A stretch of DNA of 64,000 nucleotides from Tomocerus qinae (lineage: Eukaryota > Arthropoda > Collembola > Entomobryomorpha > Tomoceridae), in assembly GCA_020055645.1 (NCBI GenBank), contig CM034547.1, forward strand, positions 39,287,909-39,351,908, in the 5' to 3' direction. The notes beneath the pieces are model-generated. The model saw only the letters and a list, made by a program, of their open reading frames with translations, ran no database searches and was not told the DNA's origin. A program made the translations under genes and the position numbers. Numbering within the stretch: the first letter of the stretch is position 1; each line of letters starts with the position of its first letter. Of the stretch, positions 22,991-37,300 are shown in pieces.

Positions 22991-24423
22991 CATCAAAATT
23001 CATAGGTCCATCCACCGAAGAGCACAGAGCAATCACTTTTCCCTGTGTAAGCAGCAAACTGACCATGAACACAAACTCCCGGTCTCCGTCTTGTACTATT
23101 ATTATTATGCACCTCACACTCCAAACCCATTTGGGCACTATGATCCCTTTTGTCCCCGTCATTTCTTTCGTACATAAATTATATTGCACTTAAACCTACA
23201 GATACGTAAATATCATTATTCCTTCTTTTCCTCGTATTTAATGCGTATCCATGATTTGTATCGGTTTTCGTGAGAAAATAGGAAAAAATAGTTTTCAGGC
23301 AGTTTACCTTGTAGAGATATGAACACAAAATTGAAGCGTAGAAATGAAAAGGTGGCCATAAAATGAAATTCAGTTAAGAAATTGAGTTTATGTATCTATT
23401 GTGAGTTTTGTGAGACGCAGAAGAATTTGAGGAGCGATAAAGTAGAGTTTAGATTTCACGTATGGCAATGGAAATGCCTGGGATGGCAATAACGGAAGAA
23501 AGTTATGGCAAGTTGAATGTGTATAATAATGGAGTAACAGGCAATAAGTTAGGCAAGGTGCTGGCTCTAATGGCTCTCACTTGTCTCGACCAAATTAACT
23601 CGACAGATTCTCCGAACCAACTTCTTATGCAATGCGATACTCAAATGGCACTCCAACTTGCTATTACTTTCCACATACTATTATGCTCCTCATTCCTTGG
23701 CATTCTAATCTAATGCTTTGCTATCACTAAGCTGTTCTAATACTAAGTAAAGTGGAATATGTGCCTACACATGAATATATCAGCGTTTGTATTCAAACAT
23801 ACTGGGGAGTATTAAAATATACTTTTTCAAGCTTTCTGTGTAAATGTAAACCCGATATTGACGCCCGATTGAACTCTATGCGAAGCGTCGTATTGTATGC
23901 TTTTAATTCTATTTTACTTTCATTTTTTCATTAATCATTAAATTCACATGTTCACTGATTCAAATTATTTTGATAAGATATACAATATATTATTTAATTA
24001 TTAGCTGCATGGATATGCATCAAATGAATTTCAATACAGACTGAGTTTCAATACAAACTGCAGCGAGTAGATCAAGGACTTTGGTTTCGTTCATTGTCTC
24101 CCTCTGCTTTTAAGTTTATGTATTTGATTTGACAGACGTAGAAAATGTGAATGCTTCTTATTGGCATCTTGTGACCATGATCCAATCCAATCAATTTCTG
24201 GACATACAGCTTAGAGGATCCCATCAGATCCTTAAAGTTAATACATTTAAACCGTTAATGAATAAACCATCCCAATCTATATAATAAACCTTATCAATCG
24301 AGCATAACAAGAGAAGAGCCATGTCCGGGTATTTCCAATACTCACAAAACAATCATAAACAAGGATATTCCTACCAGGAAATCACACTAGTACTTATTAC
24401 TTCAGTAAAGTGAAAGTCCTGGC

Positions 24424-24449
24424 TTAACTTAACTTTAACTTAACTTTAA
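24424..24449 (+). repeat. Tandem TAACTTAACTTT repeat
   Basis: About two copies of a 12-bp unit TAACTTAACTTT, itself built of TTAACT halves. It does not match the arthropod telomere unit TTAGG and is short, so it is read as a minisatellite seed only. Confidence 0.55.
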
Positions 24450-26460
24450 TTCTGAATTATTAGCACTGGACGAGACAGAGACTACTGGATGGTTCTATTT
24501 GTACGTTTTCTATTTAAAACGTCCTAACTAAGTCTAAGTTCCCCAGCAAACATTAAGAAGCAACAAAATTTTAAGTTACTGTTCCAGGCATTTGGTCAGT
24601 GGTGTTTCGTGGAATACTCGTTGCTGATTACATTTACTATTGCACACCTACTGATTTTAGTGCAGTGTAATCGTGTTGTTTTTTGTGAAGAGAATTATGG
24701 CCTCTATTCTAATGATAAAGTAGAAATATGAAATTCATTTTATTACGACAACAGATAATAGGAGTTGTCATTTGACCACAACAAAATAGCACAAAGGAGA
24801 CAGATGCAATTATTATCCTGTCTTGCTCTGCAACAGACAAAGTCATGCCATTTCTAAAAGTTTCTCTGAAACGCAGGAGACTCAATGGACAGTAAACTAC
24901 ATTTTCCTACTAGACATAGACACAACATATATATAACCACGTTTAAGTAGTAGGGACTCTTAGAAGCCCAAGTACACAGTAGGAGAGTTGAAGAACGTTT
25001 TCCTTTTGATTTGGACATTCCTTTACAGATACACCACTTTTCATCATCATCAATCTTGTCACAAAATTCTATGTCGGCTTGAACTCAGTTTGACTCATCT
25101 TCACTTCACTCTCATGAACACAATCAGCCCTCGTTTAATTTTTCTACCGCTTTGAGGAAGAAAACTCAGGTAAAGATGTTTTCTAAGGTGATCGACGGAT
25201 ATACTTCTATCTATTCCATAGCTGAGTAATGAAATTGGTCACAACTACCTACTTAAACAACATAGTGCTCTGGAATACATTTATACAGCTATTACATTAT
25301 GTCATTCACTCAATAATAACAAGGCACAAATAATTCCTCTAGACTATCGTCCAAGTTAGACATTTTCGACGACAAAATAATAGACCGACCGAAATGTTTA
25401 ATTTAGAGGGGGAAACTCCTCTTTGGGGAATTTTGCGGAAATGTAGGTAATGATTCCATATTTTGTTAACATTTAATCTAGTAATGTAAAGGTAAAGGAT
25501 TGCGCTACTCACCGAGATATTCTTTACATTATACTTACTAGTCGTTAACTGTTCACTTTGTTCTTGCATCTGTTTTTATAGTGTTGACAGGTTAATTTTG
25601 CCTGTGTCATTTTTCATAGAGAATAGCATAGCTAATGAAATGGAAGAAAAGAATAGTAATAAATGTAAGAGGATCCTAATATGAAGTACAAATTGTAATA
25701 TCATAAAGCTTATCTTATACAGATACTTGCGTAGTGTACGTAGTGTCCGCTTACTATATAATTGTAAGACAAACTTTAGTAATTCGAATGTTTCAAATCG
25801 AATTTGCATATAGGAGACTAGTGCTTGGACATTGTCACACTAGCATGAGAAGTGTAAATTGTGTAGCCGTGGCCGTCGAATGGGAATAATAAATGGTCAT
25901 TATGCAGAAGAGGTAATGGGTTGTTGTAGTTGTAGCACGGATGTGAAGGGTAGGTGAAATAATGAGATTAGGTCCTACTAAGGTAACACATTTATTTCAC
26001 GTATAGTTATTTATCATTTCTAGCAATCCTGACTGAATGTGAACACTCTTGCTCGCACTCACTCCTGGCTGGATAGAGCACCTACTGAGTATTCTTCGGC
26101 CACGTATTTTTGGTCTACATAAACACAATTACAATAATATGTCATGCAATGTTATTTATTGACTATATGATAGGTACATGTCTCTCTGAACGAAGACTGG
26201 CTCAGGACCGATAGAAGTGATAGTGTAAAGGGTACTGTTGGATCTACTTTAATTAAAGGAACAAAGTTTGTTTCCGAATTCACGCTATTCACGTGTGCTT
26301 GAAACCGAACCGAAGATGATTTTGTCAATATTTTCGCAGTTCCTTTCTTTTCCTATGAATTTTCCTTTAATACAAAGAATGAAGACAGTTTAATTTATTT
26401 TGAAGACGGGTTGAATCTAAGTGGCACCCTTAGTATAAATGTAACAGTGCCAACTATTTA

Positions 26461-26960
26461 TTATAAAGCATAGTTTTGTAGTAGAGGTAAGTTGGTTATG
26501 AGAGTGAACTGCATTGCAGGGTAGAGTGCAGGTAGAGTAGATGAGACTGAGAGGAAGAGATGAGAAAAAGTGAGTCTGAGTTTGGACAGAGAATATTTCT
26601 TGGAGTCTGTCTCTCGTGATTCTTAATTTCATGTGTAGCTTATTTCCACTGGTGGAGTTCATTCAGGAGTGACTGATGGTCATTGTGGCATCCATCAGAG
26701 TCCGTCCATCTCCGACTCTGTGGCCAAAACCATTTGTACATTTCATTGAAAGAAGAGCAAAAAATAAATTAATGAGTGTGTGGGTAATTGGTATGCATAA
26801 CCTAAGGCCCTGGATGCCCCATGAAAACAGTGGGACTGCCACCCCATTACATACACTGAGACCCACTCAGCCCTCACTCGCTGCCCAGCACGATTCCCTC
26901 CACAAACACCAAATACTATCAAAACACAACATACTCAACTCCCATACATACTATTTACTA
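26461..26960. other. Strong G-to-C skew unit
   Basis: Left half G-rich: I count G24:C3 in 26521-26580. Right half C-rich: G3:C23 in 26881-26940. The middle contains a mixed stretch with open frames on both strands but no recognised protein. Confidence 0.6.
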
Positions 26961-29780
26961 TATACTTCCACGTAATAGTATGATTATGAGTTCTCATCTT
27001 AGTACAAGATTATTTTTAGTTCGAGTGTCTTTTAAATCTGGTATATGTACCAGGCTGACTGTCGCTACGGCTTCTTGGCTTACAGGACCAATTGTGTCGG
27101 ATGAGATTGAGACTTTAAGGATAATATTATTAAAGCTTATTTATGCATTTGTATTTGACAATCAAAAAAGTGTCCCACTTAACCATTCTCATGCAACATG
27201 TTATACACTACTATTTTGTCCCCACAGTCGACGGTTTTATTGTTAATAAGAATGTCTCAAAATATAAATGGTTACTAAAAATTAATTCACAAATGCTGTC
27301 AATAAAGTAGAATGGCTTTATTTTGAATGTGAGCATTTAATTCTAGGATTTTCAGTTCGAATTTCTGAGAGAAGCCCAGAGCAAGTAGTATAGCTAGCTT
27401 ATTGGCGGTTGAGACAAAGAGACCACCACATCTGTATCTCCCTTTATTCTCTGTTTAAAGTGTTACTGTTTATGGGTTGGGTACAATATAAGCTGTACTT
27501 GGATTTACTACTTATGAACGTAATAATATGATGATTGCGATCTTATTATACTCCTACCAACTACCACCGTCATGAGTAGTATACGCATTTTAGATCTTTT
27601 ATTAAACTACTTGGGCGTCTTCCTTTGGTTTGTGGAAATGTAAACACACCACAACAAAATTCTCCACTTTCACGCTTAAAAATATTGGGTTTCATATGCA
27701 TAGACGACCAATATGTACATGTACTCAATGTAACATAGGTAATGTAGCTTTCCTACTGGGATTTAGTCCACTTTTACATAGCTCACCACTTTACCCTACA
27801 AACCACTTTCCTCGGTTCAGACAAACTGTTTAACTCTTTAATCCAATTGATGGTCTTTATTTATTTACTTTACACTCACCCAAATTGTTTTACTCTTAAT
27901 TCATGAAAGCAGACATGTCCGTAAACATGATACATGATTTGTACAAGTACTAGTAGGTGGAACCCTACCAACTTTAACCAAATTGTATAATAGTCTCTTT
28001 AGAATGAATATACGACTACTATTAACAACAGTGAAAGATATTTCTGAATGTACAGCATAAGTATTAGATTAATTACTAAGAAATGCAGTGTATGCCAAGT
28101 ATTTGTATAATTTTCTGCATTTCTATTAGATATTTCAATAGATATGGAAGATTCAGAATTGTGATGTTGTGTAGTCTGAAAGAGTCAAACAAAGCAATGG
28201 CCATTATGTGCAGAATGCAGTGGATGTGGTTCTGGTGGCTGGTTTTCTAGCACATGTGAGTATGGAGAAGATGCTTATTAAATAGAAGGTCTCGTAGTGT
28301 TTTGTTTGTAGATTGTGAGAATGAGTGTTGGGTGGGGAGTGTGTGATGTAATAATAAAGTCGCCTATTTGTATTCTGCAGGGAGATAGAGTGAGATATGC
28401 AAGTGCGAATACTAATGTGCATCCCAGCTCTTCCACTCCGATCCATTCTATTCTGAATACAATAATCGTGACACAGATGTTTCTATCTGATTTATGACCA
28501 ACTCTCCTCTGCATAACTAACATCCAAAGACAACTCGGGCTACATCCTCCACTCTCACTACTACAATGAAATCCGCAATCATTTGCTGTCTGCTCCTCTG
28601 ATCTCTCTCTCCACTAAATATATACAGGGTATCAATAAACTATTCCCTCCAATTTAATTCTAGAAGATACACAACATTATTCAAAACAGCATGTTTCTTT
28701 GTTGATCCGATTTTAACTGGAGGATAGTACTTATTTTCAAAAAATCGGTAAAAATATCCCAAAATACTCAACATTTTAAAATAGCTATTGAAATACTAAC
28801 TGTATTTCCTAGTTGATTTAACAGCAATGGTAACTTTTTTCCTAATCAAAATTGAGGGTACACAACTTAGGAATTATGCAGTTGTTGAGCACACTGTAGT
28901 CGTCTGCACAGAGTACCTCACAATGAATGGGATCGAAGTGAGAACTAAACTCTATCTCCTTCTGTTATTATTGCAACTTTGTTCAAGATACGCAGTGCTT
29001 ATTGTTGTTGGGGAATCTGTGTATGGTCTCCAAAGTGTGACTTGACTGATTGGGAGATATTCATAATTGCCAGTGAGCAGATATGATTCAGTGGAGTAGC
29101 CAGGCGATTAGTGAGATAATCTCATTTTAATTCTCTTCGTTAACTCGTCCTCCGTTTTTGGGAGGAAAGGGATTCTGCCGAGTTTATCTACTGAGTTTAG
29201 TTAAGTAGTGGTGGGACAGTCCATAAAAAACACAGGACCCAAAGGAAACAATTAGACGGCTAAAAGAGCTCGTTAGCCTTACAGTTTGTGACAGGTTACA
29301 TCTGCTTTCTATGACATGCCAATACATTATGTAGTACACTGACAATCAGCAACACTCATCTTCTCTCTCCACAGTCGACACAGACTAAGCCAGATTGTCT
29401 TATCGTCACTAACCATAAAGAAAGCAATCCTCTTCTTTGCTCTCATCATCTTGCCCCACCTCTCTTTTAAATTCTACATCTGACTCTCCTTCTATCTCTC
29501 CATCCACCCACATCTCACCAAATATACCAACCAGGAGTGACTATCAACCAACTATTTCTTAAAATATTACACCCGTTCAATATTGTACTAAAAAAGTCAA
29601 TGCTTTTGACCAATTTGCAGAGTAAAAAATCCGATTTAGAGCATCTCCTCATTATAAAGTTTCTGAGAGGTTAACTGGCTTTGGCACATTTGCCCGCCAA
29701 TGAGCAAGAAATGCGCTGATTGGATCAATTGTGGCGCTAATACGAATCAACCTTGTCTAACTTCCAGCAAATGGTCCTTC
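26961..29780. other. Gene-free stretch with skew units near 28.4 and 29.3 kb
   Basis: AT-rich to 28200, then G-rich 28210-28400 and C-rich 28490-28620. A second, weaker pair is 29000-29220 (G) and 29350-29540 (C). Apart from the CAGGGT end at 28625 no element was recognised. Confidence 0.45.
28623..28660 (+). mobile_element. Single CAGGGT-type transposon end
   Basis: TA followed by CAGGGTATCAATAAACTATT. The first ten bases after TA equal the left end of the candidate at 3220. I found no matching opposite end within the next 1.5 kb, so this is either a truncated copy or coincidence. Confidence 0.25.
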
Positions 29781-30060
29781 GGGCTGGTTTTATTTTAGAC
29801 ACAGGCTAAAAGTAATTTTAACCAGCTTGGACAAGCCATTTTAGTCACTACCATTTTAGCCATTAGTCAATACCAACAAAACCACCATGTGCACAACGTG
29901 TAACAAGCGTTATGGTTAGTCAGTCACACACATTTCCATTTCCATAGATCACACGCCAAGCCCCACAACACTTACAGAGGAACAAGGGATTTTAATGAAG
30001 CAACTTACCCGTTTTGGTTGCGTCACAACGAAATCTCCCGTTTTAGTCAGTACACGGGTA
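29781..30060 (-). repeat. Dispersed repeat candidate, copy 1
   Basis: On the minus strand this region has TGGCTAAAATGGTAGTG (29846-29862), GCTGGTTAAAAT (29815-29826) and CTAAAATAAAACCAGC (29783-29798), plus further (G)ACTAAAATGG and AACCAAAACGGG motifs to 30055. Closely matching modules occur near 59.6-59.9 kb on the plus strand. The local pile-up of TAAAAYGG-like motifs sets it apart from its surroundings. No ends, target duplication or coding sequence were found. Confidence 0.35.
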
Positions 30061-30429
30061 GTTGTTTTCTCATAGACATTAATAGACTCTCGTGGCTAAT
30101 GAGTCGAGTTCTGTTGACTTCAAGGAGGGGAATTTTACAAGAGTACAACAGAAAGTACATTTGAAGTAGACAGAGCGACCTGAATGATGCCTATATAGCT
30201 GTATACTACATGTAAATAGGATAAAGCAGTGGAATGGCTCTGAAAGGGTAGGAGATGGCTTTTAGTCCTTTTCTATTTGGAAAGGAGTAGTAGGTGAAGG
30301 TTTATAGCAGTAGCCGTCATGATAATCCATCTCTTGTCGAGTACTATGTAGCCAAAGACACAGAACATCCACATAGCTTAATCTTTGGACTACTATAGGC
30401 AACTTAGAGATAAATGGTATTAGGGAGTA

Positions 30430-30990
30430 TACATAGTAGGGTTTATCCTGTATACGTTTAGGTAAATGTAGATGGAAAAGTGTGTGTATGTAGGAGTGAG
30501 TGAGAGATAGCCGAAGATGTAAATGGCCGACGTGAAGACGGTTTGCAAGAAATGGGATTCATTAATAGAGGAGTTAGTGAGGGACTCAAGTTGTCTTGGC
30601 GGAAGAGCAGAGAGAGAAAAAATTGGTGAAGATCAGTTTTTGAAAGGATAAGTAATGACGTCGATTCGTCCATGTCGGATGAATGCATTCCTCCGAGAAT
30701 CCTCCTCAACAAAGATGAAATCCCCTTCGGCCCAAAGCCCACTAATTTATCAGACTCCTTATGTAAATAAACACGCAAATTAATTACTCAGGTATAAAGT
30801 ATCTCTTTCCCATCCACTCACGCTCCATCCACTACATTTCCCATCCACTACACTTAAGCCAGAGAGGAACTCAATCCTCCACTAAGTCAGATTACTCTCC
30901 TCGTCTAACTCTCCGTCCTCCCCATCCTTAATACTCCACCATAATAAGTATCTTACTACCAAGTCTCCTCCACATAATCTCTCTGGCTCT
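30430..30990. other. Strong G-to-C skew unit
   Basis: G23:C6 in 30481-30540, then G7:C21 in 30841-30900. The centre is open on the minus strand for 106 codons (30458-30778, including LVGFGPKGISSLLRRILGG), without a recognised domain. Confidence 0.55.
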
Positions 30991-30999
30991 GATTAAACG

Positions 31000-33900
31000 A
31001 AATGATATTTTAAAACCTGGCTTATAAATACCTGTTCGTATCTGCTGATTACAGAATGGAGCAACAGTTCCATAATGCCATTTACCATACACGACTACAA
31101 CACTGGACTATCCGTTGTAATGAACATTTTTATTATTTGAAAATAGAATAAAAATTACACTGAGTCTTTAAAAGGAGTAAATTAAACCAAATTATCCTGC
31201 ATAGTGTTTTAATTACATTTATTGAAAGTTTGGAAAAGAAATAATATAAACCGATGTTTCGTTCTACAAAATGTACACAAAATACTACTATTATAGTAGT
31301 CTACTTCCGTGAATATTGCAGAAGCGAAAGTTTATCATTATTATTTTATCAACATGTCATTGCTACCTATTCAGTAATTTTGTATAGGGATTTTATATTA
31401 ATTTTATATAACCATTTTAGATATACTCGTGGTAATATTATTATGGGGTGTAGTCTGTGGTAAGGGTAAATCTCGTTTGGTGCCTATGTAAGTTTGCAAA
31501 TGAAGCATTCTTTTATCGAACATATGCATCACATTATGCTTTGGTAATGGTCTCAAAGGTATGTAGGCAAATAAAGTACAGTAAATACTAGCGACTGCTA
31601 CATGAGGTTATAATATAAGTATAATAATAATGTAGTGGGTAACAAGGTATAAGGTAGAGTAGGAGAATAGGTAAGGTAGGCAGGCAGTTGTCGGATGCGG
31701 GGAGATGAGACAGAAGAGCAAGTCGGTCTGGTCTGCGTCGGTCAGAAAGTCAAAGGAGCCGCTTTCTTTTATTATACGATGTGAAATAATTGAAAGGCTG
31801 TGATTTCATTTAAATGGAAGAAGGGACGAGGATTCGTCTTGTGGCAGGAGCAGTGGCAGAGTTACGTCCGTTTTGTTGATCATCATCATCAAACAGCTTA
31901 TACAGATTGATGTGATTATGTGATTGTCCCTATCACACATCCATATAATATTGTAGGCATTCAAGAACGCAAATGATATTATGTAGTACACAACTAGCCA
32001 ATCCCATGTGTCTGTATCAATCATATTTACCTTTCTTTGATCTCATTCCAGTTATCCTACACTTTCTACTATACTGACTACACACTACATGTACTTACTA
32101 CCTATAATGATATTTTTATGTAGTAAATATGCTCGGTTTAGATTTCTTTATGGTACCACTAATAGCCTATCTCACATAATCCGTTTGCATGAGTTATATT
32201 ACAATACAATGCTTATAGCAAAGTTATTACCAGGATGAAGAACTTGCAAATGTAGAACTCTTGTCTACTCTGCTCACAAGAAGGTATCTATTATTGCTTG
32301 TTGTATACCTATACATAATACCTGTATACGAATAGTAAATATGAATTCTTTAATTTGTCTTGGTTTTCGTCTGATACATTTGGGATTGTGCTCTGCTATT
32401 ACATAATTGTACATATCTTACCGAGCGTTCTTCGAATCTTCTTTACAATCTTTCATTTTATAAATAGTTAGATTGGCTGTAATTTAATGCTTTGACTACT
32501 AAGGTACTACTTACTATAAATAATAATAAACTATTGTGTTATCAGGGTTCATGAGTAAAGATACGATATATATGTAATTATAATATCAAATGTTATAGCT
32601 AGTCATAATGTACCTGTATCTTTATAGTAAGTGCACGTAGCTGTTCAGTATACCTCCCCATATAAATGTAACTACTTACAATATGTATTATTTGTATTTG
32701 TACTCTCGCTTGTACAGGTAAGTTACGTTTCCTTATGTGGACCAGTGAAGTTAAAACACCAGCCCCTAATTAATTGATGCATTTTTTGTTTCTCCACTGC
32801 ACTACTGCCGGATTAGCCATATAAATGCCGACAGTTTATTTCTAATTACAAACCAAATCCATAGAATCCTTTATTAAGGCTGTTGGGTTGTTTGGATGCA
32901 GCAATTTGTTGGGAGTCAATGACAATCAAATAAGAAACCGAGGATCGCAATCCCCATTGCCCAAATGAAAAAGCATATGATCACCGTCTTTATCTGAATT
33001 GGTCCAGAGGCAGAGACTGGGAGAGTGAAATAAACCTTTTAACCACAACCTCAAATTTTCCTAATTTCCTTTCAATTACCCCATCCCATTGTCTTAAACT
33101 TGAAATAAACATCCATGAAAGCTAATCGGAAGCATTTACAAACTATCATCTCATTTTTTACATCGTGCCATTGAGTCATTGACGGCTTTTTCTACTACCC
33201 ACCAAATACTAACTGACAGTAAAATAAAATTATTCTACAGCCTTGACTAAAATAACTACCATGTTTTTTATCCCATTCAATTTGTCCCACTTTCTTTAGA
33301 AATACTAAATAGAGACTAACATTACATATTCACATAAACAAGACAATAAACAGTAGTATGTTCACATTTCCATCGTTTTGGATTATGAGAATAGATTTGT
33401 TTTGTGAGAGCTACCGGTGTATGTTGTAGAGTGGATCACATGTGGACAGATCCCAGCTATACCGACACCCAGCTGAAGGATGAAAGAGGTGAATGTTGAA
33501 GCTGGGAAGAATGGAGCAGTTAAAAAATACAGAGGAGCTCATTACCATCCTTTCAATGACATTCAAAGTGCATTTGGAATGAGGTTTTCCAGCTGGGAGG
33601 AAGACTTCCCCAAAAAATGGCTAAATGCAGCAGAGAGGCATGGCAAGAATTTCCAGGTCACAGGTCAATGCTCATCATCTCAGTGTGCAACTCTTGTCGA
33701 AATAGGAGTCTCTTTCACAGTTGTCAATACATATCTTGCTACTACGTACTTAAGCCTCGTCTCCTCCCTTAGATATCATTTTATTGCGTGCTTATTTACT
33801 CGATGTCATTAGACCCAGTAGTAGCTGTAGTATGCAAGTTGCTGTAGAATTTAAGTCGTACACATTCCTATACTCCGTGCAATGAAGACAATGAACAACT

Positions 33901-34300
33901 ATCTTAAATGTCATTACCTACCATTTTTAGACTTACAATTTCCATGAACGAGAAGAAGGGAGTAAATAATGAGAGGAATAAATTCTCATCGACAAACGGC
34001 ATTAGCACGTCCGACGGAATCTTGTCCCAATCCCCCGTTCTTCTCCCAAGTTCTAAACTATCACATCAGTTTGTTTCTCGTCTACTGAAACGAAATAATG
34101 CGCCTTTCTGCTCACTAAATCTACTTTTCTAAGGCGAAACAGAAGATGAAAACGACAAAAAACTCCAACTTCCACTATAATATACGTAAACCACATTCCA
34201 ACTTCCGGACCAAAGACATTCGCTCTCCTCTTTCTCCAAACGTAGGCCCTACTACTATTAGAGCTACGAAATAGCTGTTGACAATTTCTCCGGTGATTAC
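31000..34300. other. Gene-free stretch with skew units near 31.8 and 34.0 kb
   Basis: G-rich 31620-31760 with GTAGG/AGGTA motifs, then C-rich 32040-32110 with TACT/CTAC motifs, so the two flanks mirror each other. A second unit is 33940-33990 (G) and 34020-34130 (C). The exon-like patch at 33419-33700 is discussed as a finding. Confidence 0.45.
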
Positions 34301-37300
34301 GTTCACTACTTTTGTTCTCAATGGTGGCAGTTACAGATAAACTATCCCCAATTTCAGGTTAAGAAAACAAGATATCGTAATAATATGTAATACTAGTTAC
34401 TATTACCTATTGAGATGTAGAATGATGTGATATACGTAGGTATTAATTGTAACAGTAATAGCATTCTACAGTTATCTACAATTATACATGTATACCTTGT
34501 ATAATACGTTAGTAGTGTGCACTAAAGTATGGTTGGTATTTATAAAGATGCTATAGATGCCATATTCATTCAGTGAGAGTTAACACTGGAACGCATGTAG
34601 ATTCTCATAGTAAAAGTATAATTACACTAATAATATTGAAGGTATGTTAAAAGTATATGGTAGAGCCTCTAGAGAAATGAAGTAAATTGCTTTGCATTTA
34701 CTATACAGCATTTATGATTTGAAATAGGCAAACCACCCAACCCGCCCAGTGAGCAGTGAACAATAACAAAGTGCATATAAAGACATTCTGCGAAATTTTA
34801 CACATTGCACCTAGAAATATGTACACCAGTAAGAAATATAGATTGTATTTAGTATAGTAGCTTTATAGCCTATAGAAGGCAGTTGTAGATTAGGATTATA
34901 GTGTTAGAGGATATAAAGGATCAGGATTTATTAACAGTGTGTTACGCCAGAGTGGAAGAGATATGCAAGTGTAGTAGAAACAAATATTTTCCTATTGTGG
35001 ATGTGTTTGTGGTGGTGGCTCTAGGATGGCATCTCTTCGTCTGCTCAACCAAATCTGTTAAACGCTTGCTCAATCTTAACTTGTTCATTGTTTTGTTAGA
35101 ATCTGCTCGTAATTTATCATGTCCTGTCTTCTGTGCGCTCATCTCGGTAAAATATTCCCTCTGAGGTGTTCACTAACTCGGCTGGCATAGCATCGTAAAC
35201 TAAGACAAAGGCAGCGCTTAGGTCTACAGCCCAAATGCTAATAAATCCTGTCTTTATATCACACAGACCAGAAATACATCTGTGTACTCGCTCTCTCTCT
35301 CTATGGTGTAGTAGATTATGTAGGTACAGTAAATAGGACTCATTTCCACGCACAGTTGCACTGCACTACATAACATTCTTCCAAATACTAAACAGACAGA
35401 CAGCTTCGGCATTCGCTTTTTAACTGCATTTCACTCCAGTGCTTTACATATCATTCTCTGGACTCTCCCCACCAACACAACAATTCATATAATAACATTT
35501 TTCTTTCTCAACTCCGCGTCCTTTCCTATTGTCAGAAAAAGGCATCTAGCGACGTGAACAGTTTTACGATCAAAGACGTTCCTCGTGCTTTGGATATACT
35601 TTAGATTTGTTCAACATCCTGTTAGTTATTCTATGTCGTTTATATTCTGCACATCATAAGTACTACAGTCTCTATTGCATAGCTTATAACTCTGATAATG
35701 GTTGCGTCTTAAGAGGTACTGAATTATATTAATAATTGATATAGTTATCACCATTTGACATTTAACTCTGTTCTATAAGAAGTAACAGAATAAAATTAAC
35801 AGATCGTAACTGTCTATAGCCACTGATAATTAGTTGTGATAATATTCTCCACAATTGGTCTTTAAAGAATTTAAATGCATAACCCTTTATACTAGCTACT
35901 GCTAAACTAATACTTCATTTAGTTCGCAACAGCAAGGAAAGGACATACCTCAGTCTCAATCATATGGTGTTCATACTAATTGCAAAATTGTAATGTGACG
36001 AAATAGTGTCACAGGCTGTTTAAAATGAAAAATAAATTACGACGAGCCTGCGAGTCAGATTCAGTATACCACTTAAATATTTTCATGTAACTTGTTGACC
36101 ATACCCTTCGCCCTTCACGGTCAGAATTTTAAACAGCACAAATCAGTCAGTTGTGTTTCACCCTATTTATTATTATAATTGTAACGGAGACCAGCATAGA
36201 CAACGGTGTACAAATTGTCCTTGTCACTTACTTCTATTTACTTGCAATTAGATAAAAGCAGACGAACCGAATTTCTGCGGCATTCGACAAATCATTTGGC
36301 AGAATTCTCAAAGTGCCAAAGTCTGTGATCCCTCATTCTTATCTATGATCTAATGATCTTTTGCTTTTTGGTTCAAGTAAACACTTTGGCTTGTCAGTAA
36401 TTTGTCTTTGGAGGTCGAGCGGGAAAACGAACGAGATATCGCTAAACCACTTTCTACAAACTGTGATTAAACAAGCCTAAGTGCCAATTTATTTTGTGCT
36501 ACATTTATTATACTGAGAATTCCTGAAACAACCTACAGAATGATCATGTCGACCTTGATTAGAAATACGTTTCTGCAAGCTTGACAGTCAAAGCTGTTAG
36601 CGGAATAATTGTAACGTTTCGCACTTTTTGATTAAATCAATTCAGGCAATGAAAATTCCAAAAAATCTACTCATTTCCTGGAATTGGAATTCAATAACTT
36701 AAACATTAAAGGCAGTTACACAATATTAGAGGTTTAAAATATCTTTAGAAATCCAGCATGCATTTATTAGTATTTTGAATAAGTAAGTTGTTGCTTTTTC
36801 TTACTGCTCCAAACCGTCTCACCTTGAGTCAAAGTCAAGATAAGACATCTCAATTCAATTGTTCTGCTTTATTTGTCCCTCATTTCCCCATTGAAGCGAA
36901 AATAAAAATCAAAGAAAGCTCAAAGCAAATAGAGGGTTTCAGAATGCAAACCATTTTTAGTGTGACATGAATAGTCGCTGAAATAGGGAGCAATTCAAGC
37001 CAAATGGGACAGGTCAGACATATCATAATTACCGCAAGAAGTAAAATGAATGTAATTCGATAAATAGCAATGGGCACAATGGTCATTAAAAAAGATATCT
37101 TATGAATTAATCATACAAATACAGTTTTTACTTAATTCGTTGTTTTCACGCTATTTTTTTCAAAAACAGTTTATTTCGTTTTTAACCTGCAACTTTTTTA
37201 TAGAAAAGAGAAAATCCCTTGTAGTTTCCTGTTCGAAGTTTGAGTATTGAATGTTGGAGTGCTGCTATATAGTATGGCATGCCCTAAGAAATAGATAGCA

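Larger units (their letters stand above)
19961..26460. other. Gene-free stretch with skew units near 20.1 and 23.5 kb
   Basis: G/A-rich at 19970-20250 then C-rich at 20290-20360; G-rich at 23400-23530 then C-rich at 23575-23700. The two small tandem duplications at 22953 and 24424 are in this block. The remainder is AT-rich with no recognisable gene. Confidence 0.45.

Noticed and set aside
27350..27375. CAGTTCGAATTTCTG as a tRNA T-arm
   Set aside because: Loop length is wrong and no other tRNA arms are present.
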